A DNA stretch of 45,297 bases from Seison nebaliae (lineage: Eukaryota; Rotifera; Pararotatoria; Seisonacea; Seisonidae): assembly GCA_023231475.1 (NCBI GenBank), contig JALJEE010000393.1, positions 1-45,297 on the forward strand, read 5' to 3'. The translations under genes and the position numbers were made by a program. This document shows positions 22,296 through 32,327 of the stretch, piece after piece; the stretch's first letter is position 1; each line of letters opens with the position of its first letter. The notes beneath the pieces were generated by a model that made no database searches, was not told where the DNA came from, and saw only the letters and a list, made by a program, of their open reading frames with translations.

Positions 22296-24597
22296 TAATC
22301 ATTCAACTTGAATGATGATGGAATATGATGAGGGGGGAGGGGAGTCAATATTTGTCATTGATCGTGTTCTTATCTGGCCCGTTAATGTCCCTATATATCC
22401 ACCATCCAATATATTTATTTTTTCTTTTATTTTTCCAATACAAAAGTGACGTTTCTGATTGAAAAATAGAAGTTAAATCATTTGGTGTGAGAAGTGAATT
22501 GGAGGTGAATTGGAGATGATATTTCTTATATTAGTTCTTATCAAGATTACTTCTAAGCAGATGAGTCATTCCATAAATATTCTCCGCTCTCTATTTCATT
22601 CATCTCCTCCAATACATAAGGAAAATTTTGAAATTATATTTGCTGTAATTATATATCTTTGAATTTCCTCGAATGATTACGTAAGAATAAAAGAAGGAAA
22701 CTCTTCTTCCACTATTCCCAGAAGATGAAATATTTTTTGAAGTTCGTCAACCATCCAATTTTATTGTTCCATCAATTCATAGAAACAAATCCACATGTAG
22801 AGCTTTTTCGACATTATCATCCTTCGCTTCTCATTTCGCGACGACACTTTTCTATTGAGGAGGACACGAAGAGATTATATAAATTTCAAATCGATAAATT
22901 AGTCGTGAATGATTGATGTGTGAGTGGAAGAATGGAACTTTATAATAATCTCCGTCGAGTGGACGATAATCATAAGATCTTTCAGGATAAAGGTGACACT
23001 TGTTTCTCATCCGATATTTCTGAAATTTCTTTTCATAATAAACAATTTCTTATGAACAATTTCCTTTTCTTTTACTTCTTTAACTTATTATTGTCATCTA
23101 AATATATTCAAAACGAGTTGGATGAAAATCGTCATTTGTTGATTGAATTCATCGATGAACTTATTGCTTATTCATAGAACTCATTGGATTAATCTCATTC
23201 AAACTAATCTTAGTTAATTTGGTGCAAGAAAACAATTAAAAAGAAATTGCACAAGTAATTAAATCGATTCGTCGTCTTAGACGTGGATGTACTTCAGGGG
23301 AATGAAATGTTCCTTCATTCAATTGGACATGTATTTTTAGTAAATAAGCAACCGTAGATTCGATGTTGTTTTTTTAGGAGGTAGGTGATAATCCATTCAT
23401 TCCACTTATGTGCATTTAATTTATTGACCTCTTCTTACTTACATGAAGGAAGTCGGTGCGCATTTAGAATTATTGTTCATAATTAATAGTTTTATATGAA
23501 ATTTCTTCTGTCCATAATAATTTCCAATGACATATGCGTACTTACTACAAATGCGAATAGGAAATTTTTTCAAAAACTTTTTCTTCTTTCTCGTCTACCC
23601 TAAAGAATTCCCATTTATTCACAACTAATCATTCTCATTTTTTATGAAATAATTCCATTTTCATCGATATTCCTCATGGTGTTAATGATGATGAGGAAGA
23701 TGAATAAGAAATCTTTTTTTTTTCTTCTTCTTCCGTTTAATCTCTCTATAGGAAAGAGACAGATAGTGGAGGGAGATAAGTCTCACTTTCAGCACATCTT
23801 CACAAACGGAAAATGAACGAACATTTCTCCGTTAATGTCATGATCAAACGACGACAAATCAAATAGTGGAGAAATATTAATTTCATTCATTTTTTTCTCA
23901 ATTTCTTCAAGGAAGAAATTGAATTAGGAATTTGCGCGCTTTTTATTTTGGTTCATAATAAAAAAATTTGATTTCTTCCAACTGACTAGCGAACCGACTA
24001 GAACGAACGAAATTGATCTACATCATCTTAATAGAATTTCCTACCGTTCTCTACAATCTCTCCTATTTGCATAAAGGTAAATTAAATATTATTTTTGTCT
24101 TTGCACCTCTCTCCTATACCATTTCCTGTTTGCAGCTATTTATAATTGTTCATATGTTGATGGAGAATCATCACTTTAATTTTCCTGTCTCTTTTATGGG
24201 CATTGTAAAGAAATATAATTCCTATTCGTTTCCATAACACCATCCTTAATGAAATATCATTTGATTAATGGAAATTTTTCTTCTTTTTCAACATCGATTA
24301 ATTATCGAACAGTTTTCTCCTTCTAATCATTCTCCGAGAATGAGCGACTGTGCGAATATTGTTTGGAGGAGAACATATTTTAGGAAGTAAATTATCTTGA
24401 TTAAAATTATCTAGAAATCTTTCCATTCTTAGTCTTTCAAACGATTATCACATCAGTGGACAGACAGAACTACTCAAATCACATGGAATTAAATAAAATT
24501 GAATTATCTCACGAAGTTTCTTATTTAATTATTTATTATTAAATTATTATTCAAATTATTTTTCTTATCTTTTTCTTCTTTCATATCATAATAGTGT
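22296..24597. other. 2.3-kb intergenic region between divergent genes
   Basis: Apart from the ORF pair at 22725-23177, no coding or RNA feature is recognised. It presumably contains the promoters of the minus-strand membrane protein and the plus-strand desaturase. A 5' non-coding exon of the desaturase gene is possible, because CATAATAG just before its ATG reads as a splice acceptor. Confidence 0.45.
22725..23177 (+). pseudogene. open frame split by one in-frame TGA
   Basis: Two frames (22725-22916 and about 22920-23177) lie in the same register. They would form a single 150-codon reading frame except for the TGA at 22914-22916. The first begins with ATG (MKYFLKFVNHPILLFHQFIE); the second contains a hydrophobic stretch (MNNFLFFYFFNLLLSSKYIQ) and ends ...LLIEFIDELIAYS. 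A GTGAGT donor-like hexamer overlaps the junction at 22920. No family is recognised. It could be a young pseudogene, two exons, or chance. Confidence 0.22.
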
Positions 24598-26061
24598 ATG
24601 AAAAAGAACGAAGAATTCTCCAATCCTGATAGTGATAGTGTATTGGATGAGGAAGAATTGAGTACAGAAGAGGAAACAAGTAAGAAAGATGGAGATAGTG
24701 ATGATGCAGACAGTTTGCTCACCACTCATAATCAACAATTCCATAAGTTGAATCGATTCCATCAACTCACCGGACGGAATACAGAGAACGACAAGAAAAC
24801 TCTTCCATATATTTCGATAGAAGATGTGAAGGATGAGACGAAAAATAAGAAAAAACTCATCGGCGTCGATGGAATATGGTACGACGTGTCGTCATTCGCA
24901 CAACGACATCCTGGTGGGAATGTAATTGAAAAATTCATTAATGCCGATGCCACTTCCGTTTTCATGAGTATGCATGGTTCCATATCAGACGAATTGAAAT
25001 TCGTTCGTTCCGTCGGATGGTATCGTCGACCTATACGTCATACTGTGGATGTTGAAATTGAAAATTTAGTAATGTATTTCCGAGAGAATGGTTTCTTACA
25101 TACTAATCCTGAATATTACATAAAGAAAGTCTTGGTCATATTCGCCATGTTTTTCTCCTCATGGTTTTTCGTCGTTCAATTCCAACAAAATTATCTTTTC
25201 CAATTATTTGGTGCTGTCATTATGGCATTCTTTTTCCAACAATGTGGATTTATTATGCACGAATTCCATCACACACAAATATTTCGTCAGAAAAAATACG
25301 ATTGGATTTTTGGAGTGTTTTTTGGTGCTGGCGGTTTCGGCATTTCCAGTCACTGGTGGAAAGAAGAACATGACGTCCATCATTCTTTAACGAATGTCAT
25401 CGGTTTAAAAGAACGATTTGCTGATCCTCAAATGTGGGAGACATGTTTCGTTCAAAATGAGAAGATTTTCGGTTTGTTCAAAATCACCGATGCTTTCCAA
25501 CGACTATTAATCCGATATCAACATTGGCTTTTCGTCCCAATTGTGACATTTATTGGTCGATTCGAAATCGTCACCGATTCCTTCAAACGAGAACGACGTG
25601 TTAGTGAATGGATTGGTTGTATTGTTCATTGGACTTGGATGATTTATCTCTTATCATTTTTACCGTCTGTTAAATTAGCAATCGTATTTTATCTGGTAAT
25701 GGCATCGACTGAAGGAATTTTCCATTTTGAATTAATTTTGAGTCATTATGCCAAATCGTTCGCTTTCGTCGATAATCTGATTAATAATGATAGTTGGTAC
25801 GTTTTCCAGACTGCTTCTAATCTTAATTTGATTACATGGCGATTTATGGATTGGTTTTATGGTGGATTAAATTTCCATATCGAACATCATTTATTTCCAA
25901 AAATGGCACGAAACAAAATGAGAACTGCATCACCAATTATCAAAGAGGTGATGATGAAACATGGCGTTTATTATGAAGAAATGACTTTATGTGAATCACT
26001 TTGGTATACGTTAAAACATTTGAAAGAAAAAACGATTCTATTCTCGTTGGAAATCAGATAA
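24598..26061 (+). CDS. front-end fatty acyl (or sphingoid) desaturase with N-terminal cytochrome b5 domain
   Basis: Intronless, 487 residues. An acidic N-terminal extension (about 1-65; LDEEELSTEEETSKK) precedes a cytochrome b5 domain with the heme ligand His104 in HPGG and a probable second ligand His126 (SMHG). The desaturase domain has TM pairs at about 178-222 and 335-372 and three His boxes: H221-EFHH-225, H258-DVHH-262 and H427-IEHH-431. In front-end desaturases (delta-5, delta-6 and delta-8 families) the third box is normally QxxHH; here the Gln is His, within an otherwise standard GGLNxxIEHHLFPxM context. These ER enzymes insert a double bond between an existing one and the carboxyl end, using cytochrome b5 electrons from NADH. 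Substrate and position cannot be read from sequence. Confidence 0.9.
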   Translation: MKKNEEFSNPDSDSVLDEEELSTEEETSKKDGDSDDADSLLTTHNQQFHKLNRFHQLTGRNTENDKKTLPYISIEDVKDETKNKKKLIGVDGIWYDVSSFAQRHPGGNVIEKFINADATSVFMSMHGSISDELKFVRSVGWYRRPIRHTVDVEIENLVMYFRENGFLHTNPEYYIKKVLVIFAMFFSSWFFVVQFQQNYLFQLFGAVIMAFFFQQCGFIMHEFHHTQIFRQKKYDWIFGVFFGAGGFGISSHWWKEEHDVHHSLTNVIGLKERFADPQMWETCFVQNEKIFGLFKITDAFQRLLIRYQHWLFVPIVTFIGRFEIVTDSFKRERRVSEWIGCIVHWTWMIYLLSFLPSVKLAIVFYLVMASTEGIFHFELILSHYAKSFAFVDNLINNDSWYVFQTASNLNLITWRFMDWFYGGLNFHIEHHLFPKMARNKMRTASPIIKEVMMKHGVYYEEMTLCESLWYTLKHLKEKTILFSLEIR

Positions 26062-26492
26062 ATGGAAATTGATAAAATTTTACAAGAAAATATTTCAAAT
26101 AATTTATTTGTAAAAAAACGAAATTATCAATAATTCTTAAAATTAATTTTATTCCTTTCGTCCACAATTCTCTCCGAAAGGAATCCGTCCGGTAATCAAA
26201 TTTGGAATAACTTAAAAAAAATTGTTTTTTAATTTTTTAAACAAAAATAGAATTTCTCTCGGTCATGTGGAGAGAATATTCGATCAGTAATTATCCGTCG
26301 ACTAATCATTCATTTACTTACATCGTTTTCTTTCATTTTCCTATCATCATTCCTACAAACTTATTAATCTTATGTTTAACTTCAAATTAAACAAATAGTT
26401 AAATTTAGAAGAAAACTTTCGTCATGACTTTCACGAGATTTCCATGTTCATTTCGACTTGTTATCGGACTTTGTTCCGGATCATTCTTTCGA
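26062..26492. other. spacer between desaturase and legumain genes
   Basis: No ORF, RNA gene or repeat seen. It should contain the desaturase 3' UTR and upstream regulatory sequence of the legumain gene. Confidence 0.5.
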
Positions 26493-26500
26493 TATATAAA
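26493..26500 (+). promoter_or_regulatory. candidate TATA box of the legumain gene
   Basis: TATATAAA lies 42 bp before the legumain ATG, with a CATTC/TCTCTC stretch in between that could hold an initiator. This implies a very short 5' UTR. Positional inference only. Confidence 0.4.
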
Positions 26501-26542
26501 TTCGAATAATATCAATCATTTACATTTCATTCTCTCTCAATC

Positions 26543-28303
26543 ATGTATTCGCTCATTCTGTTGTTGATTGTCGGTTTAACGGCTGCTATTCCATCACCCA
26601 CAAATGATGGTACTCATTGGGCTGTATTAGTTGCCGGTTCGAACGGCTGGTATAATTATCGTCATCAAGTTAACGATAAATTTGAATAGATTGATTTAAT
26701 TGATAATTCTAGGCTGATATTTGTCATTCATATCAAATTCTTCGAAATCATGGAATTCCTGATGAGAACATTATCGTTATGATGGATGATGATCTTGCAC
26801 ATAATCCTCAGTTCATTTCTCTCTTAAAACTTTCTCTTAATTTTTCTAAAAAGAAATCCTACACCTGGAATTGTTATTAATCATTTGAACGGTTCGGATG
26901 TTTATCATGGAGTTCTTAAAGATTACACTGGAGAAGTTTCATTTTCATCTTTTGAAATTGATGAAATGTAATTCGATTATTATTTCGTAGGAAGTAACAC
27001 CAGATAATTTCTTAAATGTCATTCAAGGAAATAAAGCAGCAATGCAAGGGAAAGGTAGTGGTCGAGTTATCGAAAGGTTTCTCTCCATTTCAACTATATT
27101 TAATTTCTCATAATTAGTGGTCCAAATGACAATATCTTCATTTATTTCGCTGATCATGGAGCGCCAGGATTAATCGCCTTTCCATACGGTGTGGCTAGTG
27201 ATATACTTTTAAATTATATTTGAAAATTTATTCAATCTAATTATCTAATAGTTATATGCAGGTGATTTGAATGATGCCATCAAAAATATGTATAAACAAA
27301 ATAAATATAAAAAAGTTGAAATTTAAAATTTATAATTATTAAAATAATAATTTTTCCCGACATTCAGATGGTATTTTACGTGGAAGCATGTGAATCTGGA
27401 TCTATGTTCGATAATCTTCTTGCTGATAACATAAACGGTTTTTTTCCTTCATCTATTTCAGTTTATATTCTTTCAGTTTATGCAACAACTGCTGCTAATG
27501 GACAAGAGAGTTCTTACGCTTGTTACTATGACGACTTGAGAAGTACGTATTTGGGTGATGTATACAGTGTCAAATGGATGGAAGATTCGGATATCGTTCA
27601 ATTATTTACGTGTAATTTTATTATCATTCATATTCTTTTAGGAATCATTGCAAATGGAAACTTTAAAGAAACAATACCAAATCGTCAAATCGAAAACAAC
27701 GACAAGTCATGTCATGCAATACGGTAACTTGACGATCGGGAAAACACATGTTGTGGGCGAATTTCAAGGTGAAGTTTCATCAATGAAAATTCAACAAAAA
27801 CTTCCGGAAGTTCAAATTTTCTCAAGATAATTTCCCATTTAAATTTCCAAATTTAGATTGTTGACGCTATCAAATCGGACGAAGTTGAATTGGCCACATT
27901 GTTCCGTAAATTCATTTCACCCAAATACGTCGATCAACATTCAGCAATCAAGAAGGAGATTTATGAATATTTACACGTTAATATCATTTTAAATCGATCA
28001 TAACGATATTTTTAACCTTGGGGAAAATAGAATGAAAAAGTAATTGATTCTACCATCGAAATGATTGCGTCTCATCTCTCACGAAGAATCGAACACCGAG
28101 TGGCTTTAGTGAACGAGAAGAGCGTCTTGAATAAAAATACGAAATGCTACAAGAATTTGGTGAATTTCTTCCATGAGAATTGTCACAATTTGAACGAGAA
28201 TTCTTATGCTTTACGTAAATTGCGATTTTTTGTCAACATTTGTGAAATGGATTTGACAACGGAACGACGGGCAATTCATGCAATGAAGAAAACTTGTCAA
28301 TAA
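26543..28303 (+). CDS. LGMN: legumain (asparaginyl endopeptidase, peptidase family C13)
   Basis: Eleven exons and 425 residues: 26543-26668, 26713-26810, 26854-26935, 26991-27076, 27118-27190, 27252-27314, 27368-27437, 27477-27595, 27642-27809, 27857-27976 and 28031-28303. Signal peptide [15 protein letters not shown]. The C13 core is intact: [41 protein letters not shown], catalytic His144 in YFADHGAPG and catalytic Cys184 in [10 protein letters not shown]. These are followed by [34 protein letters not shown] and TSHVMQYGN. The C-terminal prodomain (exons 9-11) keeps paired cysteines, as in animal prolegumains. Legumain is a lysosomal cysteine protease cleaving after Asn, auto-activated at acid pH. 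Introns are 39-61 nt, and nearly all begin GTT. Two acceptors 15 nt apart precede exon 8 (27460-27461 and 27475-27476). Polyadenylation candidate at about 28447. Confidence 0.93.
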
Positions 28304-29894
28304 CATTCGAAAATTTTTATTTTTTCTAACTCTTTTTTTTTCACAAAAACAAATTTTTATTTTTTGAAATTTCTTAAATTCTTCACTTTTCTTCTTTAGC
28401 AACAGTTCTCTTTCATACTATTCCGAACTAAACTTCTAAATAATGTGAATAAAAAAAAAATCAATAGATAACTCACAATACTTGTCAGACATCGTCCACA
28501 TACAATTGAAATCTGTTTACTGTATCATATGAAGAAGGCGTGTACATAAAGGAATGAGAGTGACAACAGATCATTTGAATGTTTATCGAATGATTAATTA
28601 AAAATTATATAAATAGTTAAATTCTCATGTATTGATGAATTGAAATGTTCGTTTCAGTTTATATATATAGAGAGACAAATTTACATAAGGACAACAACAT
28701 TTCGGAATGTACGTCTCCCTATCTTTACGACACATATAATGAAGTGAGGAAGTAGTTAGAAACATTTACAGTTTTCGATACGTACATGATAAGAAATATT
28801 TTTAATCGTTTCTCTTTCGTTAATTTCAAATTAATAGATAATAGATAATAATTAAAATTTAAATTCATTTCGATTTAACTTCTTTCACCAAAACAACCAA
28901 ATGACATTGTATTCATTTCCTTTCCATTAAAAAAGAAACAATCTAATTGTTTTATGTTATTTTTAACAGAATAAGTCGAACCGTTATTTTGACTGTTAGT
29001 GATAGGAATTGTTACAAATAAATTCGAATTTTTTTCAATTATTAGATTTTGTTTAGACAGTTAAATTGTTGAAGAATGTTCTCAATTAATTAATTAATTA
29101 ATTAATTAACTAGATAATTAGTGTATGTGAATAATAATGTGATTGAATGATTTGAAGATATTTCGAAATTATTTTACCTTAGAGATGGCATTGAAATGAA
29201 ATGTATAAATATTTCTTTGGAAGATAATTAATAATAATTTTTACACCATCTGTGTAACAGACATAGAGGGAAATAGGTTCGATTCATCAGATATCATTGA
29301 CGACCTTTGCGTAGTTGTTGAATTTGGTGGGTAAAATATAAGGAAATATGTTTGCACAGAAATAAATGATGAATAATGTCCGATAAGAATCACATTGACT
29401 ACACATTCTGTCACGTAATTTCTCTACCCGTAATGAAATGAGAAATAAATTTTTTGTATGTTTTATTATTGTGCAGTGTTAGAGACAATAAAAATTTATT
29501 GTGCCAATTTCAAATATTTCTTATCATTTCTTTTGTACGGGTTAAAGTTTGGGTAATTTCGAACGGTAATATTGAAATCATATTAATGATTTTAAAATCA
29601 TCATTTTCTAAAGTGATCGCAGATTCTTCAACTTTATCATTTCATCACTTCAACAATCTACTTGACTCAACTGTACTCCATCAAACCGAACGACATGAAG
29701 AACAAACAATTGTAAATTAATTTTCTTATTTACATAGTAATCGCTACGTATGATAATTAGTAGAAGAGGAAACTTGGAAAGAACGACAAGAAAAGAATAA
29801 GAACATTCCATCATTATCAATTACTTCAAATTACTCTCTTTTAAATTTCTTCTTTAAAATCCACGGAAAAAGAAAACGGTTTATGAAGTGAAGC
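28304..29894. other. intergenic, with an (AATT)n run
   Basis: No gene recognised. It contains the legumain 3' UTR and polyadenylation site, a simple (AATT)n tract at 29084-29109 and, towards the right, the upstream flank of the LicD gene. A plus-strand frame at 29454-29720 (88 codons) lacks supporting features. Confidence 0.5.
29084..29109. repeat. (AATT)n simple repeat
   Basis: About 6.5 tandem copies of the palindromic tetranucleotide AATT. Confidence 0.85.
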
Positions 29895-31080
29895 ATGTTA
29901 ATGTTACGTTATATTTATTCGACGTTCTATCGTCGGAAACGTTTATCATGTTTTCTCACATTCATCGTCTTATGTCTGATAACACACTTGGTTATTTTCC
30001 CGTTGTCAATGGGCTATTACGATGCACCATGCTACATGACAATGACACAGAACAAACATTTGAAATGTTCACTCATGCAACTCGTCCTCACATTATTTAG
30101 TGTCAATCAAATATTTTGGATTGATTACGGTGTACTTTTAGGTTCCTAATTTTTCCTTCTTATTTTTTGAATTTTTAAAAATTTTTATATTTTATTTTGA
30201 ATTATTAGGATATTGGCGAATTGGCAATTTCCTACCACATGATGGTGATTTGGATATTAGTCGTTTGAGATATGAATCGGATGCTTTCGAGAATGAATTT
30301 CTTAAATATCTCCATTCGTCGATGAATGAGAAACCGATGGAATGTCGAGGTCATGACACCAAATTAGATTGTGGAGATATCAGTGTCGATCTGTATCAAT
30401 GGATGGTATTTGATAAGTCCCCGAATGAGGTCAATAAAATCAAACGAGCTTATTACAATCCTTCAGTTCTGATGTTAGTGCAGAAAGAGAAAATGAGAAA
30501 TCTGTCCGTGCAAAGTAATCAGATTTCATTGATTGATCAATATCTAATGGAAAATTTGACCAAAACTCCGTCCGAAGAATATTTGTATGTGGAACAATCG
30601 AAATATTTGAGTAAGGACGGAATTATTTCACGAATGTTAGATATGGTGAGTTGGAGGAAGAATTTAGTATTGTCCCGATATCATTCTCAAGAAAAACGGA
30701 AAACTTTCGAACATCGATATCTTAGTCGATTTCTTGTACAGTCACATGAAGTCGATCGGATTTTACCAATCAAATGGTTTACTGTTCATCAATTGAAAGA
30801 AATGGCGAAAAACCATCAAACTTTCGATACGACCAAATCCCAAATCGACATGTTACCTGGAGCTTCCATTGAACATGTTCGTCGATATTTTCATAATCTG
30901 ACATTATCCACCTTCTCTCGTCAGACGTGTACCGATGAATTGATCGAAAATTTATGGGACAGTTTTTATTTACCAGTTCCGAGTAAAACTTTGAAAATTA
31001 TTCAATTGACATATCCATATTCATGGTTTGTTAAGATGCCATATAAATGGAAATGTTACTTTTCATCCGGACCGTCCTGA
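29895..31080 (+). CDS. LicD/fukutin-like nucleotidyltransferase-fold protein, type II membrane
   Basis: Two exons (29895-30141 and 30209-31080), 372 residues. After a short basic N-terminus (TFYRRKR), one TM helix (LSCFLTFIVLCLITHLVIFPL) predicts a Golgi type II topology. The LicD motif spans the exon junction: FWIDYGVLLGYWRIGNFLPH followed by DGDLDI, with Asp94, Asp96 and Asp98 as the metal-binding DxDxD. Fukutin, FKRP and bacterial LicD share this signature; FKRP and fukutin transfer ribitol phosphate, LicD transfers phosphocholine. The C-terminal region has FDTTKSQIDMLPGASIEHVRRY and a terminal Cys-containing segment (KWKCYFSSGPS). The phase-1 junction rebuilds the Gly in LLG exactly, which supports the intron (30142-30208). 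The precise substrate is unknown. AATAAA at about 31161. Confidence 0.85.
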
Positions 31081-31412
31081 TTTCCAACATATTTTTATAT
31101 TTTCAAATATTTTACCAAATTCTATTTATTAAATCATAACCATCAAATATTTGTACAAAAGAATAAAATTTTTTTCATAAATAATTTCAACAAAATTTTT
31201 TCGGTAATTTGAGAAGAGAAAAATATCTAATTATTTCCGGAGAAAAATGTCGATTAAATAATGACGTCTGGAAGGAAAAGTTCCAGTAAAAATTAATCGT
31301 CAATCGTCCATAAGAAATTGTTATGTAATCAGAATGTTCGGACTGAGAACGATCGTGTTTGTTCATATTATAAATGTTCGTTACTTATCATAAATTCTTG
31401 AAAAAGTTCAAT
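31081..31412. other. spacer between LicD-like and Kunitz genes
   Basis: Contains the LicD-like 3' end and the Kunitz promoter. No other feature seen. Confidence 0.5.
31369..31374 (+). promoter_or_regulatory. candidate TATA box of the Kunitz gene
   Basis: TATAAA lies 38 bp before the ATG of the Kunitz gene, again implying a very short 5' UTR, as for legumain. Confidence 0.4.
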
Positions 31413-31796
31413 ATGAATCTGTATCTTATTCTCTTCTCCTCAATTATGTTCATCGTCGTTCATGGCGGTGGTGATCGTTAAATTATATTTCATTTTAATT
31501 TAATTTTTTTAACAATTTAATTTATTTTAGTTCGATGTCTCAATACGATCGATCCGGGACCATGTTCTCATTCTGTTACACGATGGGCATGGGATGATGC
31601 ATCAAGTGAATGCATTCGATTTATTTATGGAGGATGTCGTGGAAATGGAAATAATTTCAATTCTAAAGAATCGTGTCACAATAACTGTTGTGAATGGGGA
31701 AGTTTGAATTGAATTATTTGAATGTTTTAATTATTTCAATTAATAATTTGTTGATTTGTAGGAAGTTTATTTGGTGGGTGTCAACCTTATAAATAA
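31413..31796 (+). CDS. secreted single-domain Kunitz-type protein
   Basis: Three exons (31413-31470, 31531-31701 and 31762-31796), 87 residues. Signal peptide MNLYLILFSSIMFIVVHG. The Kunitz cysteine spacing is perfect: C-8-C-15-C-7-C-12-C-3-C, with FIYGGCRGNGNNF as the core. The residue after the second Cys, the P1 position of BPTI-type inhibitors, is Ser, so trypsin inhibition is not expected; another protease or a non-inhibitory role is possible. After the sixth Cys an immediate seventh (NCCEWG) and an eighth in the last exon (FGGCQPYK) may form an extra disulfide. The C-terminal exon is short, and an AATAAA overlaps the stop codon (31792-31797). All junctions keep frame. Confidence 0.85.
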
Positions 31797-31925
31797 ACGG
31801 AATGAATATTTCATAAATTTATTCTTCAATTTTTCTTTTCAATTTTTTTCCACAACTAAATAAAATTGATTTTTCTCCTTCAACTAATTTGGTGAGATTA
31901 ATTTCTTTACGTATACCTCATCAGA

Positions 31926-32188
31926 ATGGATAACACATGTCAATTAGTTGATGAAATGAAAAAAAGAGGTAAGAAATATTGCATTTGAAAATTGGGAGTT
32001 AAATTTTAAAAATATTTAAATAATTTTTTTTATTAACCTTAAATTTTGAAAATGAAAATATTAGAATTTTATACCAAAATGAACATATGAGAGATTTATC
32101 GAATTTATTAATCAAAGGGCAATTGTGTTATTATTTTGATAAAGGAGACTTGAGTAAGATTGAGGCAAAGTTCGAAATTTTATTGTGA
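31926..32188 (+). pseudogene. two exon-like pieces with incompatible phase
   Basis: ATG at 31926 (MDNTCQLVDEMKKR) ends at a consensus GTAAGA donor (31969). After an acceptor ending at 32064 an open frame reads ILYQNEHMRDLSNLLIKGQL and continues to TGA at 32186-32188. Joining the two at these sites is off by one base, giving an early stop. Either the model is wrong or this is a decayed copy. Note that it has a standard donor, unlike the verified genes around it. No family recognised. Confidence 0.18.
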
Positions 32189-32327
32189 TGAGTGGTGATT
32201 AATCGGAAAGAATATAAATGTGACTTCTTCTCCCAAACATTTCTTCTTGATATCTAACATTGTCAAATTTTTTTAATTCCACATTTTTGTTCGTCCAGAT
32301 TCTCAGTTCTCTTGCCACGACGTGACT

